DNA from: Xiphophorus maculatus
Taxonomy: Eukaryota; Chordata; Actinopteri; Cyprinodontiformes; Poeciliidae
Assembly: GCF_002775205.1 (NCBI RefSeq)
Contig: NC_036456.1
Coordinates: forward strand, 10,443,463 to 10,507,462
Length of the DNA stretch: 64,000 bases
Direction of reading: 5' to 3'
Under the pieces are notes generated by a model. It searched no databases and had not been told where the DNA came from. It saw nothing but the letters and a program-made list of their open reading frames with translations. The stretch's first letter is position 1; each line of letters starts with the position of its first letter. This document shows positions 10,268 to 22,032 of this stretch, one piece after another. The translations under genes and the position numbers were made by a program.

Positions 10268-11617
10268 TGGCGCGGCCTGGATTATTGCAGGCTGGGAAGG
10301 AAAGTGCAAATAAGCCTCTTCTGACACATGGACAGTTTGTCCTGTTGGGTTTTTATTAAACGACTTGAGAAAAAGATTTTCATCAGGTCCTTTAAATCTT
10401 TGTTTTGTTCTTATACTTTCAGTTTTTGTGACCAAGTTTGTTCGCGTTGAAATATTGCAGCTGAGGTGCAACTTTGTTAGTGACCTTGTTTGAACTGTAC
10501 AAATATTTTGGTTTTTTTTATTATACTTATACTATTATAATTTAAGTAAAAGTCGCTTTGAATAAAAACCCCGAAATAGTGATTGTTTTTTTCCAACTCA
10601 AAATTATTTATGCATTCCCTTCTGAACACGGCAGAGCTAAACAAGTGTAGCAGAAATGTACGTATATTTCATTAAAAGACACATAACCTTCATGTTTCTT
10701 AATCCCTGATGTAAATCCAACTACATTTTTCCTGTTTTAGGTCAGTTAGGATAACAAAAAGACGTTCATATTATCTAAATGCCAGAATAAGAACAGAGTG
10801 AAAAATTATTTAGGGATTTGTTAAGATTTTAATTACATTAAATTAAAGATCTCATTCCAAATGTAAACATGCCCTCTTGGTTTACTGAAATAACATTTTG
10901 ACTAAAATGAATTAAAGATTTGATCAGTTACTTGCATATAATTGCTACGCATATTTTTGATTCATTTATGTGAATGTTAACATTTTTTATTTGGTAAACT
11001 GACTTCAAGCATCACATTTCTAAAAAATATATTTGACAGATTGCTGGAATTGTGGCACTTTTGGCCATATATAACAAACATTTACAAAGAAAATCAACAC
11101 ATAAATAGGAAATTTCAAGAATATTACAAAAAATATATTACACAAAATAATTTCCAAAAAAAATCAAAAATAATACAGCATTTATTTTCTTACTAAGCTA
11201 CATAGTGCTCCTCTAACTGTTGCTTTTGTTCCCTCCAACCTGTTTTTCATTTTTAGGCTTATGAAATACTGTCATGCCACAAATCACTGTAAATGATGTA
11301 ATCAACATTCAGGCCTCAAAAGATCCCTGAGATCAAACTCGAAGGTCTTGATAAGTTTTTTTGGGTCGCTGCTTGGTCACACGTCTGATTGTGATAAGAC
11401 CACGTTTCTTATAGTGACGTGGAAAGCAACACCTTCGAGATATTCTAAAAGAGTGAATACTCACTCATTAAAAATACAAAATTATGCATCCCTTGATATT
11501 GTGTGTTGTTTCTGATTGCCTTAAGGAGGAAATCATATTATATTTTTAGTACTGTTACCCAGTTAAATGTCTAATTGTAGGAGTAAAGTCAAAACATTTT
11601 CATTTTGGGGCTGGGTT
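10268..11617. other. 3' UTRs of convergent homez and cideb
   Basis: No reading frame of note. AATAAA at 10561-10566 (+) is a candidate homez poly(A) signal, and AATAAA on the minus strand at 11181-11186 is a candidate for cideb. The rest is AT-rich. Confidence 0.5.
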
Positions 11618-13615
11618 TTAATGCCAGGTGGCTGCGTACTCGGCCCTCTGCGGTTGCCAGAGCTCAGTGCCTTCGATGACGCGGCGGATCATGGATGCAG
11701 AGGTGATAAGCAGGTGCCCAGCGGTCTGAAGGAGGGTGGAGGCGAAGCGCAGCACTTCTCTGAAAACACAATCAACGTTTTACACTAATCAGCTTTAAGA
11801 TTGCTCACTAAGTACATGTAAGAATTGTAAAAGCGTGAGAAATTCTAACCCCAGATGTACCTTTTTGGCGTCAACAAAAATCTAATTTGAATGTCCCTAA
11901 ATCTAGAAAACAAGCTCAATTTTGAAACTAATAATTCTCAGAAAAGTGTTGTGTATCAAAACAAAACAAAATATCCATGCATTTTTCAAGCATTTAATAT
12001 GTTAGAAACATAATGATGAGCTTTTTTGTTAAACAGAAAAGGTGAAAAGTCTATTGCTCGTATGGAAAATGTCATAATTACTCTTAATGGTTCAACATCC
12101 GGGTTTAATCGGCTAATGTTGTTAAAAATAATACAAATATTATGTCTTGGCTTGGATTGATCTTCGTAACCTCTTGAGAGCTACTGAGTACTATTTTATG
12201 ATCTAAAAAAAAAAAAGCACTACCAACACCAAGAAAGGTATTTTATGAGTTTGGAAAACTAAATAATTCGACTGTAATTTCTTTAAATAAATTATCCTAA
12301 CACCCTTTATGGGTTTGGAAAGATTTACAGGTGAGGAGGTGCCAGTTCATAGCATCCGTGACCCACTTACCTGAGGACCTTCTTGGGCCCCAGACACTGA
12401 AAGTCGGCGCTCACAGAGTACAGGCCTTGGAACGTGGCCTTCACACTCAGCGAGCCAAACACATCCTTCGGGTTTATCTTGTAAAGGTCAAAGGTGACTC
12501 GTGCTATGTCTCTGCCGGTGCGAGGCTTGTCGTGGTTTCTTAGCACAACTGCACCCTGTGGAGACAGAAACGATGGATCAAACCACAAAGTGATGTTGCC
12601 GATGGAGGAAATGTTCAAGAGGGGGAAAAAAAATCTAGCATATAAAGAGACACTAGGAGCCTCTAGAATGGCGTCGGACTTACTGCTTGCGGTTTCCATG
12701 TCTGTCCTGGTTCTAGGACCATGAGCACGGTGTTGTCCGGTAAGGTCATGAGGAACTCATCAGAGTCCACCTCTGTACCGTCCTCCTCACAAACCAGGTA
12801 CACAGATGCTGCAGAAATGGCCAGCAACAAAGCCTGGCACACCTAACAGACGGAATTATTACTCTCAGTTAGGAAGAACCTCAGCTTAGGCGTCACCAAA
12901 AAATCCTCAAAATATAAACTGTGAATACCAACTGGGATGCGCAATTGTTGCGGGTAAGCCAGTTCAGGGAAACTACATTCAAATCCACTGAAATATTTTA
13001 AAAACTGGCTCACAGCTGGCGCTGAGAGCGAGTAGACGTTGTGTGTTCAGCGTGTTACTCTAGTTTAAATGTAGACGTAATATATATTTGCATAAATATA
13101 TTGTAAGAGCATATGTCCTAACCTTTTCGCAAAACTGTATGTCATAGTTGCAACAAATAATTCATTTTAGATTCATTTAAATCTAAGGCCTTTCTGTAAC
13201 TCTTAATTTCATCATAATTTATGCTAGGCAACTGATGTTGGTCTCACCCTCTCTTTCAGCTCCTCCAGGGTTCCTGCAGTGACCCCTTTCTTGGTCTCCC
13301 TTCTGTTACAACAGATTCTGAAAGGTCGCTGGGGCGGGGACCAGACCCGCTTTGTCATAGACCTGACAAAAAAAATCAGAGAGGAAAGCAAAGAAATGTT
13401 AATGTTTTTGTTGTTTTTTTACCCACGGTTCTGACATTTTGACTTTATATAGCAAAAAAGCAAAGATCTTTTTTTAGTCACACGTAATGTCTGACTCTGA
13501 TTTCCCAGTAAGTCAGACTAATACCTTAATCCTAACCCTTATAGGGCATCAACCAATAAGAAGCAAGTCAAAGCAGAGTTTTAACTTACTTGAAGAATGA
13601 CGACGTTGTATCCAT
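11618..13615 (-). CDS. cideb: Cell death-inducing DFFA-like effector b
   Basis: Five coding exons, 5' to 3': 13615-13590, 13362-13248, 12842-12684, 12555-12371, 11759-11618 (stop 11620-11618). Phases agree throughout and give 208 aa; human CIDEB is about 219. The start is MDTTSSFFK, with the Lys codon split. The CIDE-N domain (about 20-100) reads RPFRICCNRRETKKGVTAGT, then VYLVCEEDGTEVDSDEF and PDNTVLMVLEPGQTWKP. The CIDE-C domain (about 115-205) reads ARVTFDLYKINPKDVFGSL, SVKATFQGLYSVSADFQCLG and REVLRFASTLLQTAGHLL. Family role: CIDE proteins sit on lipid droplets and ER; CIDEB promotes lipid loading of VLDL and droplet fusion in liver. The DIARVTFDLYKI stretch and the synteny favour cideb over cidea or cidec. 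Confidence 0.92.
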
Positions 13616-15175
13616 TCTCCTCACTTTCCTCCTCTCTCGTCTTGCTTGTCGGGTGTTTTGGTGTGACAGAATGTCTCTGTGTGACCCATGAGCTGGACTT
13701 TGCCTCAGACCTGTCGATAATGCAAGAGCAGAAGAGAGAAGGGCAAAGTTCATGCTGGCTGTGACTAAGTCAAGCAGATTATAATACCGCTGATAACTGA
13801 TGTGGGAGGGCAAAGCTAATCAACTCTTACGATTTTTTGTTTCAATGAACATTTCATTGAATAATCTCTTTAACGTGGACAAACAGACTTCGGTTTTAGT
13901 TTGTTTTTCATCAAATTCAGCTGCCATGTAGTTTGCATTTGTTAACACGTCATATTTCAAAGTAATCTGATAAAAGCCTGCTTTTGCTTACACCTACATC
14001 AACGCCTAGTCGCCTACATATATTCTGTAATGTGACAGATGATATTTTGACTTAGGCAAATCACTTATGCACTGTTTGCTACGTCAAGAAATCAGCACAT
14101 TATAGAGATTTTACGTGTAAAAGAAAGACTTATGTTGGTGTCCAACAATTTTGCAGTGTGGCCTTTGGGTTACTTGTTCTGCATATTTTAGGTGTTTTCA
14201 AAATTTATTCATTCAAAACTATCAAAACATGTACGGCAAGCAAAAGTGAGACTGGCAGTAATCTTTTATTTAATATATTTTAATGTTTTAATTTTTATTA
14301 TAGCTGTCTGCATTGTGTCTAGCCTACTTATGAAATGTTTATGATTCACGTTGAGTACAGCCTTAGAAACACCTATCAATCAGCCCCAAGGTAGAAAACT
14401 GTGAAAAGAAACATCTAAATCTCAACACATTTGTACCTTTATTTCCTGCTAATGTATGCCCAATTATTCATAATGATCTAGTTGAATTGCCTCGTAATAC
14501 TTTTATTTATTCCTTCTTTTACCTTCCAAACAAAGCAAACATCTACAGGTTAGTGAATAATAATAAAGAATAGACCCATTATGTCTTCTTCTTTTTTTTT
14601 ATTCTTGAAATGTATTGGCAGTAGCAACAAAAAAAAAAGTTAGGTGAACATACAGCCACCAACCGGTAAACTTGTTACGTCTGTGGGCTGGTGTGAGTTA
14701 TCAAGCTGGTCTGGCGGCGGTGTTACTACGTCACATCCTAAAAGTTGTTTTAGGTGTGCTCATTTACTAAATATTAGTTCCCACCCGAGCGGAGTTTGAA
14801 ATTCAGCCCATGTTTCGCATAGAGACCCAGGAAGCACCGCCCGGTCGGCACATTCGATGAGATTATTCAAACTGATACCGACAACTACGTGAAGGCGGGA
14901 GGCAGAGAAGCGGAACTTTTAACAGAAACTTGTTCAGTTCGGCTGGTAACTGATTAACAACAAATAGCGCGGTTGTTGTTTCACTATAGGTGCTTTAACT
15001 CCAAGTGAGACGGTTAAATTTAGCTCAGTTGTGTTTGCTGACTGATTTCGCTAACCTTCGTTATAAGCTCTGCGTCAGTTTTCCTCAGTAACTTGACACT
15101 GCTAAGCTAACTTTTATTAACGTCAGATATATATATATATATATATATATATTTTAGCTAAACGGATTCTCTGGG
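13616..15175. other. Divergent intergenic region cideb/tinf2
   Basis: 1.56 kb between two start codons, AT-rich with no reading frame of note. The part nearest tinf2 (about 14760-15125) is richer in GC and CpG (cccgagcgg, gcaccgcccggtcgg) and probably holds the tinf2 promoter and 5' UTR. Confidence 0.45.
15127..15152. repeat. (AT)n microsatellite just upstream of tinf2
   Basis: Thirteen AT units ending 23 bp before the tinf2 ATG, inside the probable 5' UTR. Confidence 0.95.
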
Positions 15176-18100
15176 ATGGCTACAAAAAAACCGAAAGAAA
15201 ATGGTAAGTGGAAAACTGAACATTTAGACTTGCTAAATGTTTATTACTCGCTAACGTTGATGAGCACTGTTGAAGTTTGTCAAAGTTAATGTTTTTGATA
15301 GTTTTGATAGACTGACTATCATACACTCTACTGCAACTAATTGTTCTGTAAAAACCTCAGGAGTTTGTTGGAAGGTATCAGTGTCATGGAAACCATGCAG
15401 AACAGCAGACATGCCAGAGATAAAGTTATGCGGACGTTTAAAGCAGATGGCATATTAGGTGCTCGAGTTTTACTAGCATACTTCTTCACACCTGAATCAA
15501 ATCACTGGCTCATTAACAGGTTGACCCATTTCAAGTGTTGGAGAAGAGAGGTATGTGTGTGTGTGCATTTCTTCAGTCTCAAGAAAAACCTGGCTCGACA
15601 GAGTCGAATACAAATGAGTGGCACGCTTTTAAGAGGCAGAGGTTGAAAGAGGAGTGGCAAAAGCAAATGTTGTGGCTGAGCAGTCCTTTTTAAAAAGTGC
15701 AAGGAGGGTTGAATTTGTTAGGTAGTGTACATTATAAGGCCACTGTGGGTTTACAGTTTTTATGCTGTCAGGCTTTAGACAACCTGCTTTAGTTCGATTA
15801 TTTGTATTTAACTCTTCTTGCCTCTACAGATCCCAGCATTCCCTTTGCTGCTCTCCAGCTGTTGGCCCCTCCCGTCCGCCTGGTGTCGGCGGCGCTCTGG
15901 AAGGTGCTAAAGCAGAGGGATGTGATGCAGTACGGGGTTGTGGAGGAGTTTGTGTCTTCGGCCTGCGATACCGTTCCTGGCCTGCTTACCCTGCGACACC
16001 AGGGCAAGCTGGTGCTGGGCCTGAGAGCACGGGTGACTATTTACTGAAGGATAAGTGGTAACTATAATTCTTCAGTTAAACACATTTCTTACTAATCCGT
16101 TTTCCTTCTTTCTTTTCAGTTAATATTAGAGTTGTGTCTCAAACAGCCAGACGTTGACGTGATTGCACCACATCTGGAGAGGATCCGTGTTCCTGCTCCT
16201 CTTTCGTCCGGATCAGCTGTGGTAAAATGGAGATGGAGTTCAAATCTACACCAAATTTATCTATTTTTTTTCTGCTAAGGGTTCAATTTCACCCAAAATT
16301 CGATTTCAATTTCACTTATGATTGAAACAAAGGTTAACTACAACCAAGTGTAATCCAGCTTGGATTGCATATTTGGTTTGAAATGGGCATTATTTATTGA
16401 ATTGAGTGGATTGAGTTGTGCAGAGTAATAGAAGCAGATAAGTTGAACTGTTTTTGTAAAGGAGGGAAATAAAACGAGGCCAGCCTATTCTACCTATAAA
16501 AAAGCAGCTTAAGGGCAGAATGTACTTCAGCTACTCATTCAGAAAAGCACATATTCAGACTTAGTACATTTTAATAAAAAAAATTTATGTTAATGATGAA
16601 AGTAAGTCATTTTTAGAAACTGCAAGCATATTTTTGCTCATTTTACACTTCAACACTTGTCTTCAACACTTTTTTTGTTTGCTTGTAGAGAATTCTAATA
16701 AAAAAAAAAACAATAGTTTTAAAGTCCACCCTTCTAGTTTTTCAGGTTTTGTAGTTGTTTCTACTTCAATCGGTTGTCTTTTATGTAAAACATGCACTTT
16801 GTGTTCCTTTGTCTTCCAGAAGAAGGATGTGAAAATTCAGAAAACGGTGGAAAGTTTCCATGTTTTTGTTCAAACGCTGCTAACAAATGAAGCAGAGAGA
16901 GAACACTTCTTTAAAGTGAGTATCCATCCACCAGCGCCCCACTGAGTGTAAACACCTGAAACGGTGAGCAGGTGATTATCGTTGTTTTTCTCTAACAGGA
17001 ACAGTTTCCCACTGATTATGGCCCAAAGTTTGACCAGGAGCTGGAGAAGCTGTTGTGGGAATTTCTGATTCGACTAGACCAGTTGCTCCCGGTTCCCAAC
17101 CTAGCCCAGGTAGGCATCGACACACACATGTGACCTCTGGTGTTGCCGTGTGTTGTTGTGGAGTTAAAAATGTCAGTAAGACGATGTGATTACAGACGGT
17201 GTCATGGCTGTGTGACGCCCCTCCTGTCCTGGAGGAGTGTGCACAAGCAGCAACTCAGCCACAGCTTCTCAAGATCTTACTTCAACATCAGGCTTGTCTG
17301 GGTCACCTGGAGTCAGCAGGTAGGATCGGGAACATTTGGGTTTATTGTTTTTCCCCAACTGGAGTAGAATGGAGGAGAGAGCATTTTATTTTTCCAAACA
17401 AATTAACCGAATTGGTTCTTGTACTGTTAAATGCATATCTTCACACTTTTAAAGTCAGTCGTCATTCACTGCCAGACTTGATGCAAAAGAAGAAAAAAGT
17501 CTTATGAATTTAGTTTTTAAAAAACTAAGACAATTGAATGTCCCATTCAATAAAAACACAGAACAATGGTAAAATGGTTATTTCGATATTTTGGCTATTT
17601 TGTTTTTCCAACTTTCTGCTGGAGAGTTGTTTTTGTAACCAGTGACACGCCTGCGCCATGTAGAAGATTATGCAAAAATAAAGACAAGTTTTACATTGAT
17701 GTCTCTGTTGAGAAATAATTATTGCTCTACACTGTAAGGTCAGCTTAATATTGTAGAAAGCTTTATAGGTGAATTTTTAAAACTGAACTGATTTCTGTAA
17801 ATTGACATGAATTTGATGTCTCACTGTGTTCCTACAGCCTGGAAATGTATGAAATTTGTTCTGTGTAAGATTTGAATATTTGTGTAAAGAAGACAATACA
17901 AGACACATGTCTTATCACTGGTCTTTTTAACCATCCATCTCTATCCATCTATCTTTCCATCCACAGTAATAGTTTATAATCTGGTTCCAAGAGCTCATGA
18001 GATCTTATTATTCAAATGTGGGGAATTCTGACTGGACAAAATACGTAGAAACTCTAAATCCTAACAAGACTTTCTCTGTGTTGTTTCTGTTCGCAGCGTC

Positions 18101-21100
18101 TCTACCTCCAAACATGGGCGACTCCATCCTGGCTTCTCTCTCTCTGCCTCCATCTGGAAAAGTCCCATCGGATCAGTCGGCCGCTGAGCGGACAAACTGC
18201 TCAAGGCCGGGAGCGGCCACGCCGTTGGTCACACCCGTAATCGGACTCATTTCCAACGGCGAAAAAGCCTCGCAAGGTGGTGAGAAATCCAACTCAAAAG
18301 ACGCAAGAGGTGATCAACGGGATCCAAATGCGAAATTCACCTTGGTCAAACAGAAACCCAAACCTGTTGGCGTGAGTTCCTTAAATGAAAGCAGAGGAAG
18401 GAAACGCAAGCAACCAGACACAGCTGAAAGTGACCCTGAGGAGGAAGTCATATCTGGAGAAAAAAGCATCAACAGGAACCAGAGAACCAAAGAAAAATCT
18501 CAAACTTTACAAAACAACAGCTACAATAGAGAACTCCTAAATCGACATATAAGTAAGCTGGGCATCAAAAAGCTGCACCTGCCTGAAGATCCGTCCATTT
18601 GCTCTGTGTTTGCTTCTTGCCTGAGCAGCAATCCCAGAGTTGTTATCAAAAAACTGTCGGTTTCTTCTGCTAGCGTTAGCTTGTCTGGAGGAGAAGGGAA
18701 GTCCTTCTCCAAGGAGCAGCAGCAGCAGAAGTCCTCAACATGGAAACAAACAAGTGTCTGTCAAACGCCTGAAAGTCCTGGCCTGGATGACAAAGAGTAA
18801 GGATGACAACAAGCTGCTAGTCGGCCTGCAGGAATAAAACTTTAATATCTGTTAAAATTACGTTTTCTATTCTGGGTTTTTTTCAACGCTGTTGATAATC
18901 TGTTATTGATCCATGTTGCTATCATTTGAATGTGATAATCACACTTTAACATAGCGATGCACCAAGTAATCGATTGGGTTCCTACTCTGTCCCAACGTCT
19001 GCAAATTTAAAACTTTACTTTTTCAGTTTTCCAAATCTGGATAAGTATGGAGAAAGGAAAACTGAGGATGGAAAACTATGCTAGTTTCCAAACTTCATTC
19101 AATACTCTGTAATCTGGAAGCTTACAGAAAAAGAGATCAATAAAATTACAAAAGTTAAAAAGTAAATTCTATAGTAGCTACTAAAATTGCATGTTTTATC
19201 TTTGAGGTACAACAAGCAGCACAAAGGTCAAAAGAAAATGTTAGTATTTAGTGTAAAATAATCCATTTAAGTTTGAAAGGTCACCATATATTTTGGAATA
19301 ATGCTGATTTGAATTAATCCAGATGCCAAAAACACAGAAATAACTCAAATACTCTGTGAAATCTGAAGCCAACTTTGGCATTATGGGAATGTAAGATGAA
19401 TGGAACATATGAAGCACACGGGTCTATTTTAAATGTTTTCTACTCCAGGGTGCAGAAACATATAAATAATCAACACTAAAACACAAAGGATCAAAACTGA
19501 TTGATTAGGAACCAAAAACAATCATTAAATTTTTTTATTTATGTATTTTTTTTTAAAAGTCCATTAGTTTCTGAGCTATAAACAATTGTAAAGGAAAATG
19601 TTTTAATTCCTTTTAGTTTGGTTGCATTTATTCACACCTCCATCTCAAAAGGTTTTGATTTGACCGTTTCTGCACATTTCTAGTGACGCAAGTAAAGCTC
19701 CGTAGCTTTGGGGCCGTTTCTCAGGCAGTCTCAGCTTTATTTTTCTAGACACATTATTAATTATTAGAAACGTTTACAGCAGTTCAGCGGGACAATGTTC
19801 ATGGTTCTGTTGTCTGAGATGTACAGCTCTGCCGAAAGAACACTTTACATCCAAACATTTGTGAGGAGTTGCTGATGTTTACAGTCCTGGACGTTGTAAC
19901 GTTTAAGAGTGTAAATTCTAATGAAATTAATATGAAGAAAATAAAAATGTTTTTCTTACTAGTTTCTTTGAGCTCATCTTTCTGTTAAATGACATCAATT
20001 AGATGAGTTTAAGTGAGCTATTTTGATCTGAATAAAAAAGAAATAAAACTGGATCAGTTTTATTTATTTATTTTGACCAAACCTTTGTTTGTCTGACAGA
20101 AATCAGCCGGTTTTATCCAGTGGGAGCAGCTCTTCCTCCCAGCAGAGGACTCCTGCAGGTGATTTAACTAATTAAATAACTTCATTATATGGGTGAAAAA
20201 ATAACCAATTCCAGTAAGTTTGGACCATCCATTGCACTATGTTATGTTCAACTCTGTATGTTTGTGTGTAGAAATCGTTTCTCTGTCAGGAGGCGACTAC
20301 GTAGCAGATTCTGAAGATGAGGCGTCAAAGAACTTCAAAGGGAGGGTACGTATGCACCAAATAATAAAAATTAATGCGGAGAAAGTTCCTACTGTCTGAG
20401 AGTAAAGAAGCTGATTCATATATTTCCCAAATCTGGATAAGTACGATAAAATAAAATGAATAGAAAATATTTGTATTTTCAATTCCATATTGAAATATGT
20501 GTGAAGATGGTTTAAGTCTGACAAGTTTTTATATAAAGATGCCATAATGTAAAAAATTTTTTTCTTCCACCATCCACCTCAAAATTTTAGTTTATAATTT
20601 TAGACATTTTTCTTGTGCCTTTTAGCTCACAGAGACAGATATACTGTACATGTGCGCTGCAACGGCTATACTGGTTTCTCAGGTAGACGTTTCCTTGGTA
20701 ACTGAAAGGAGGATTTATGAGGGGATAATTTGAGATGTTCAGTCTATTTTCACAATTTTCAGTCTACCAATCCCTGAATTCATCTTTTCACCCGTTTCAT
20801 TGTTTCCATTTATCCGACAGTCTTTGAATGCACCTGCAACATGTGTTCAACACTTCCATTTATTCTTTCATTCATCCAGCAGTCTGTGCATCTTTCCATC
20901 CACTTTCATCTGATTTTATCCATCTGTTAATTTCCCAAATCTCTCTCTGTCCATCAAGCCGAGTTTATTTATCCATTTATCGTTCTGCTCTAGTAATTAA
21001 TCATCTGTGCTGATTTATCTGTCCATGAAATGGTTCTTTATTTATAACCTGATCACCACTAAGCTTATTGATAACCTGAACCACAAACATAAAGGTTTTC

Positions 21101-21461
21101 ACGAACATCTGGAAACTGCATTGTGAAATGATAAAAATGTGAAGGAACACTTTTTTTTTTACGCCGAGGACTATTTTCAAAATCAAAATCCTTCATGAAA
21201 ATATTAAATCTTTGAATGTTCCTCTGTGTTTTTTTCTGCTATTTTATCAAATTGTCAATGTGCCAGTTCAAACACATAATTTCAAACTTTGAACAAAGTC
21301 CTCACTTCAGCGTGTATCCTGTGCTCTGCCTCCCCCAGCTGTTCATGAAGCGTTACTACAAGACCAAACGCGGCACATACGTTCCCACCCTGAGGGAGTT
21401 CTGGAAACCCGGGACGGCCCGACCAGACCTGCTGTCCGCTGGCAGCAAACAGAGGCGATAA
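15176..21461 (+). CDS. tinf2: TERF1-interacting nuclear factor 2 (TIN2), long form
   Basis: Ten coding exons with agreeing phases: 15176-15203, 15830-16032, 16120-16221, 16820-16915, 16999-17109, 17196-17319, 18097-18796, 20100-20158, 20272-20345, 21339-21461; 539 aa. TIN2 bridges TRF1, TRF2 and TPP1 in the telomere-capping shelterin complex. Seen: an N-terminal helical TIN2 domain (about 10-235; SAALWKVLKQRDVMQYGVVE, VPGLLTLRHQGKLVLGLRAR, KFDQELEKLLWEFLIRLDQL), a low-complexity Ser/Lys-rich exon 7 with RGRKRKQ, and a C-terminal part with YVADSEDEAS and RYYKTKRGTYVPTLREFWKP. The last part resembles the human TIN2L-specific tail (DSDEEE, YQKTKFDTLIPTLCEYLPP). No exact FxLxP TRF1-binding motif is visible; the nearest is FTLVK in exon 7. 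It runs convergent with dhrs4. Confidence 0.9.
18097..18838 (+). other. tinf2: Alternative 3' end of tinf2 (TIN2S-like)
   Basis: If exon 7 is not spliced at its donor (GA then GTAAGG after 18796), the reading continues GAG TAA: one residue then a stop at 18798-18800. AATAAA follows at 18833-18838. The product would be 455 aa, ending DDKE. In human, short TIN2S and long TIN2L likewise differ by whether the 3' exons are joined. Here the donor dinucleotide precedes and feeds the stop codon. Confidence 0.6.
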
Positions 21462-22032
21462 GAGGCACATTCACTGTTTTACAGCCTGGAAACTAAAACG
21501 TTACATAATGTGTGGTGTTTGACTTTTATATTACCTTCTGCTAAATAAATAGAACCGTCTGAAATGCAGCTGTCACTGCAGTTTAGACAGATACCAGATA
21601 ATAAAAGCTCATTTAGTGTGTTTATTTGACGTTTTCTGCATGTTAAATGAGATCAGAATGCAAAAAGTAGAAAAATATTGAAAGCATGCCTTAAACTAGA
21701 AAGATATGAATTTAAAATTTTAGAAAAACTGCATGTAATTATTAATCTTGATTTAACTTATTCAAATGACATAAGTTACAATTGCAGAATGCAGTGGCTC
21801 AAAAAGTGGGTATGCACTGTTTGCAACCCATAGGGGGCGCTGCACTAGAGAGGGCGCCAAAACTGGACATTATTTTTCTAGTAGGAATATTCTGTATTTA
21901 ACAGTTGTTTGTGAATGTATACAATGATCAATAACAGGAACGTTACTGATTAGGGGCCCTCCGCTCCTTCACCTCCCCTCCCACACAGGCGGAAAAAGAA
22001 AAATCATAAATGGGTCTGAAGTCAGAGAGGGT
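21462..22032. other. Overlapping 3' ends of tinf2 and dhrs4
   Basis: tinf2 signals AATAAA at 21544-21549 and 21600-21605 (+). The dhrs4 candidate AATAAA is at 21621-21626 (-). The transcripts probably overlap tail to tail by tens of bases. No coding sequence. Confidence 0.55.

Noticed and set aside
15341-15646. Frame in tinf2 intron 1 (MFCKNLRSLLEGISV)
   Set aside because: Not compatible with the phase between exons 15203 and 15830, and no similarity to TIN2.
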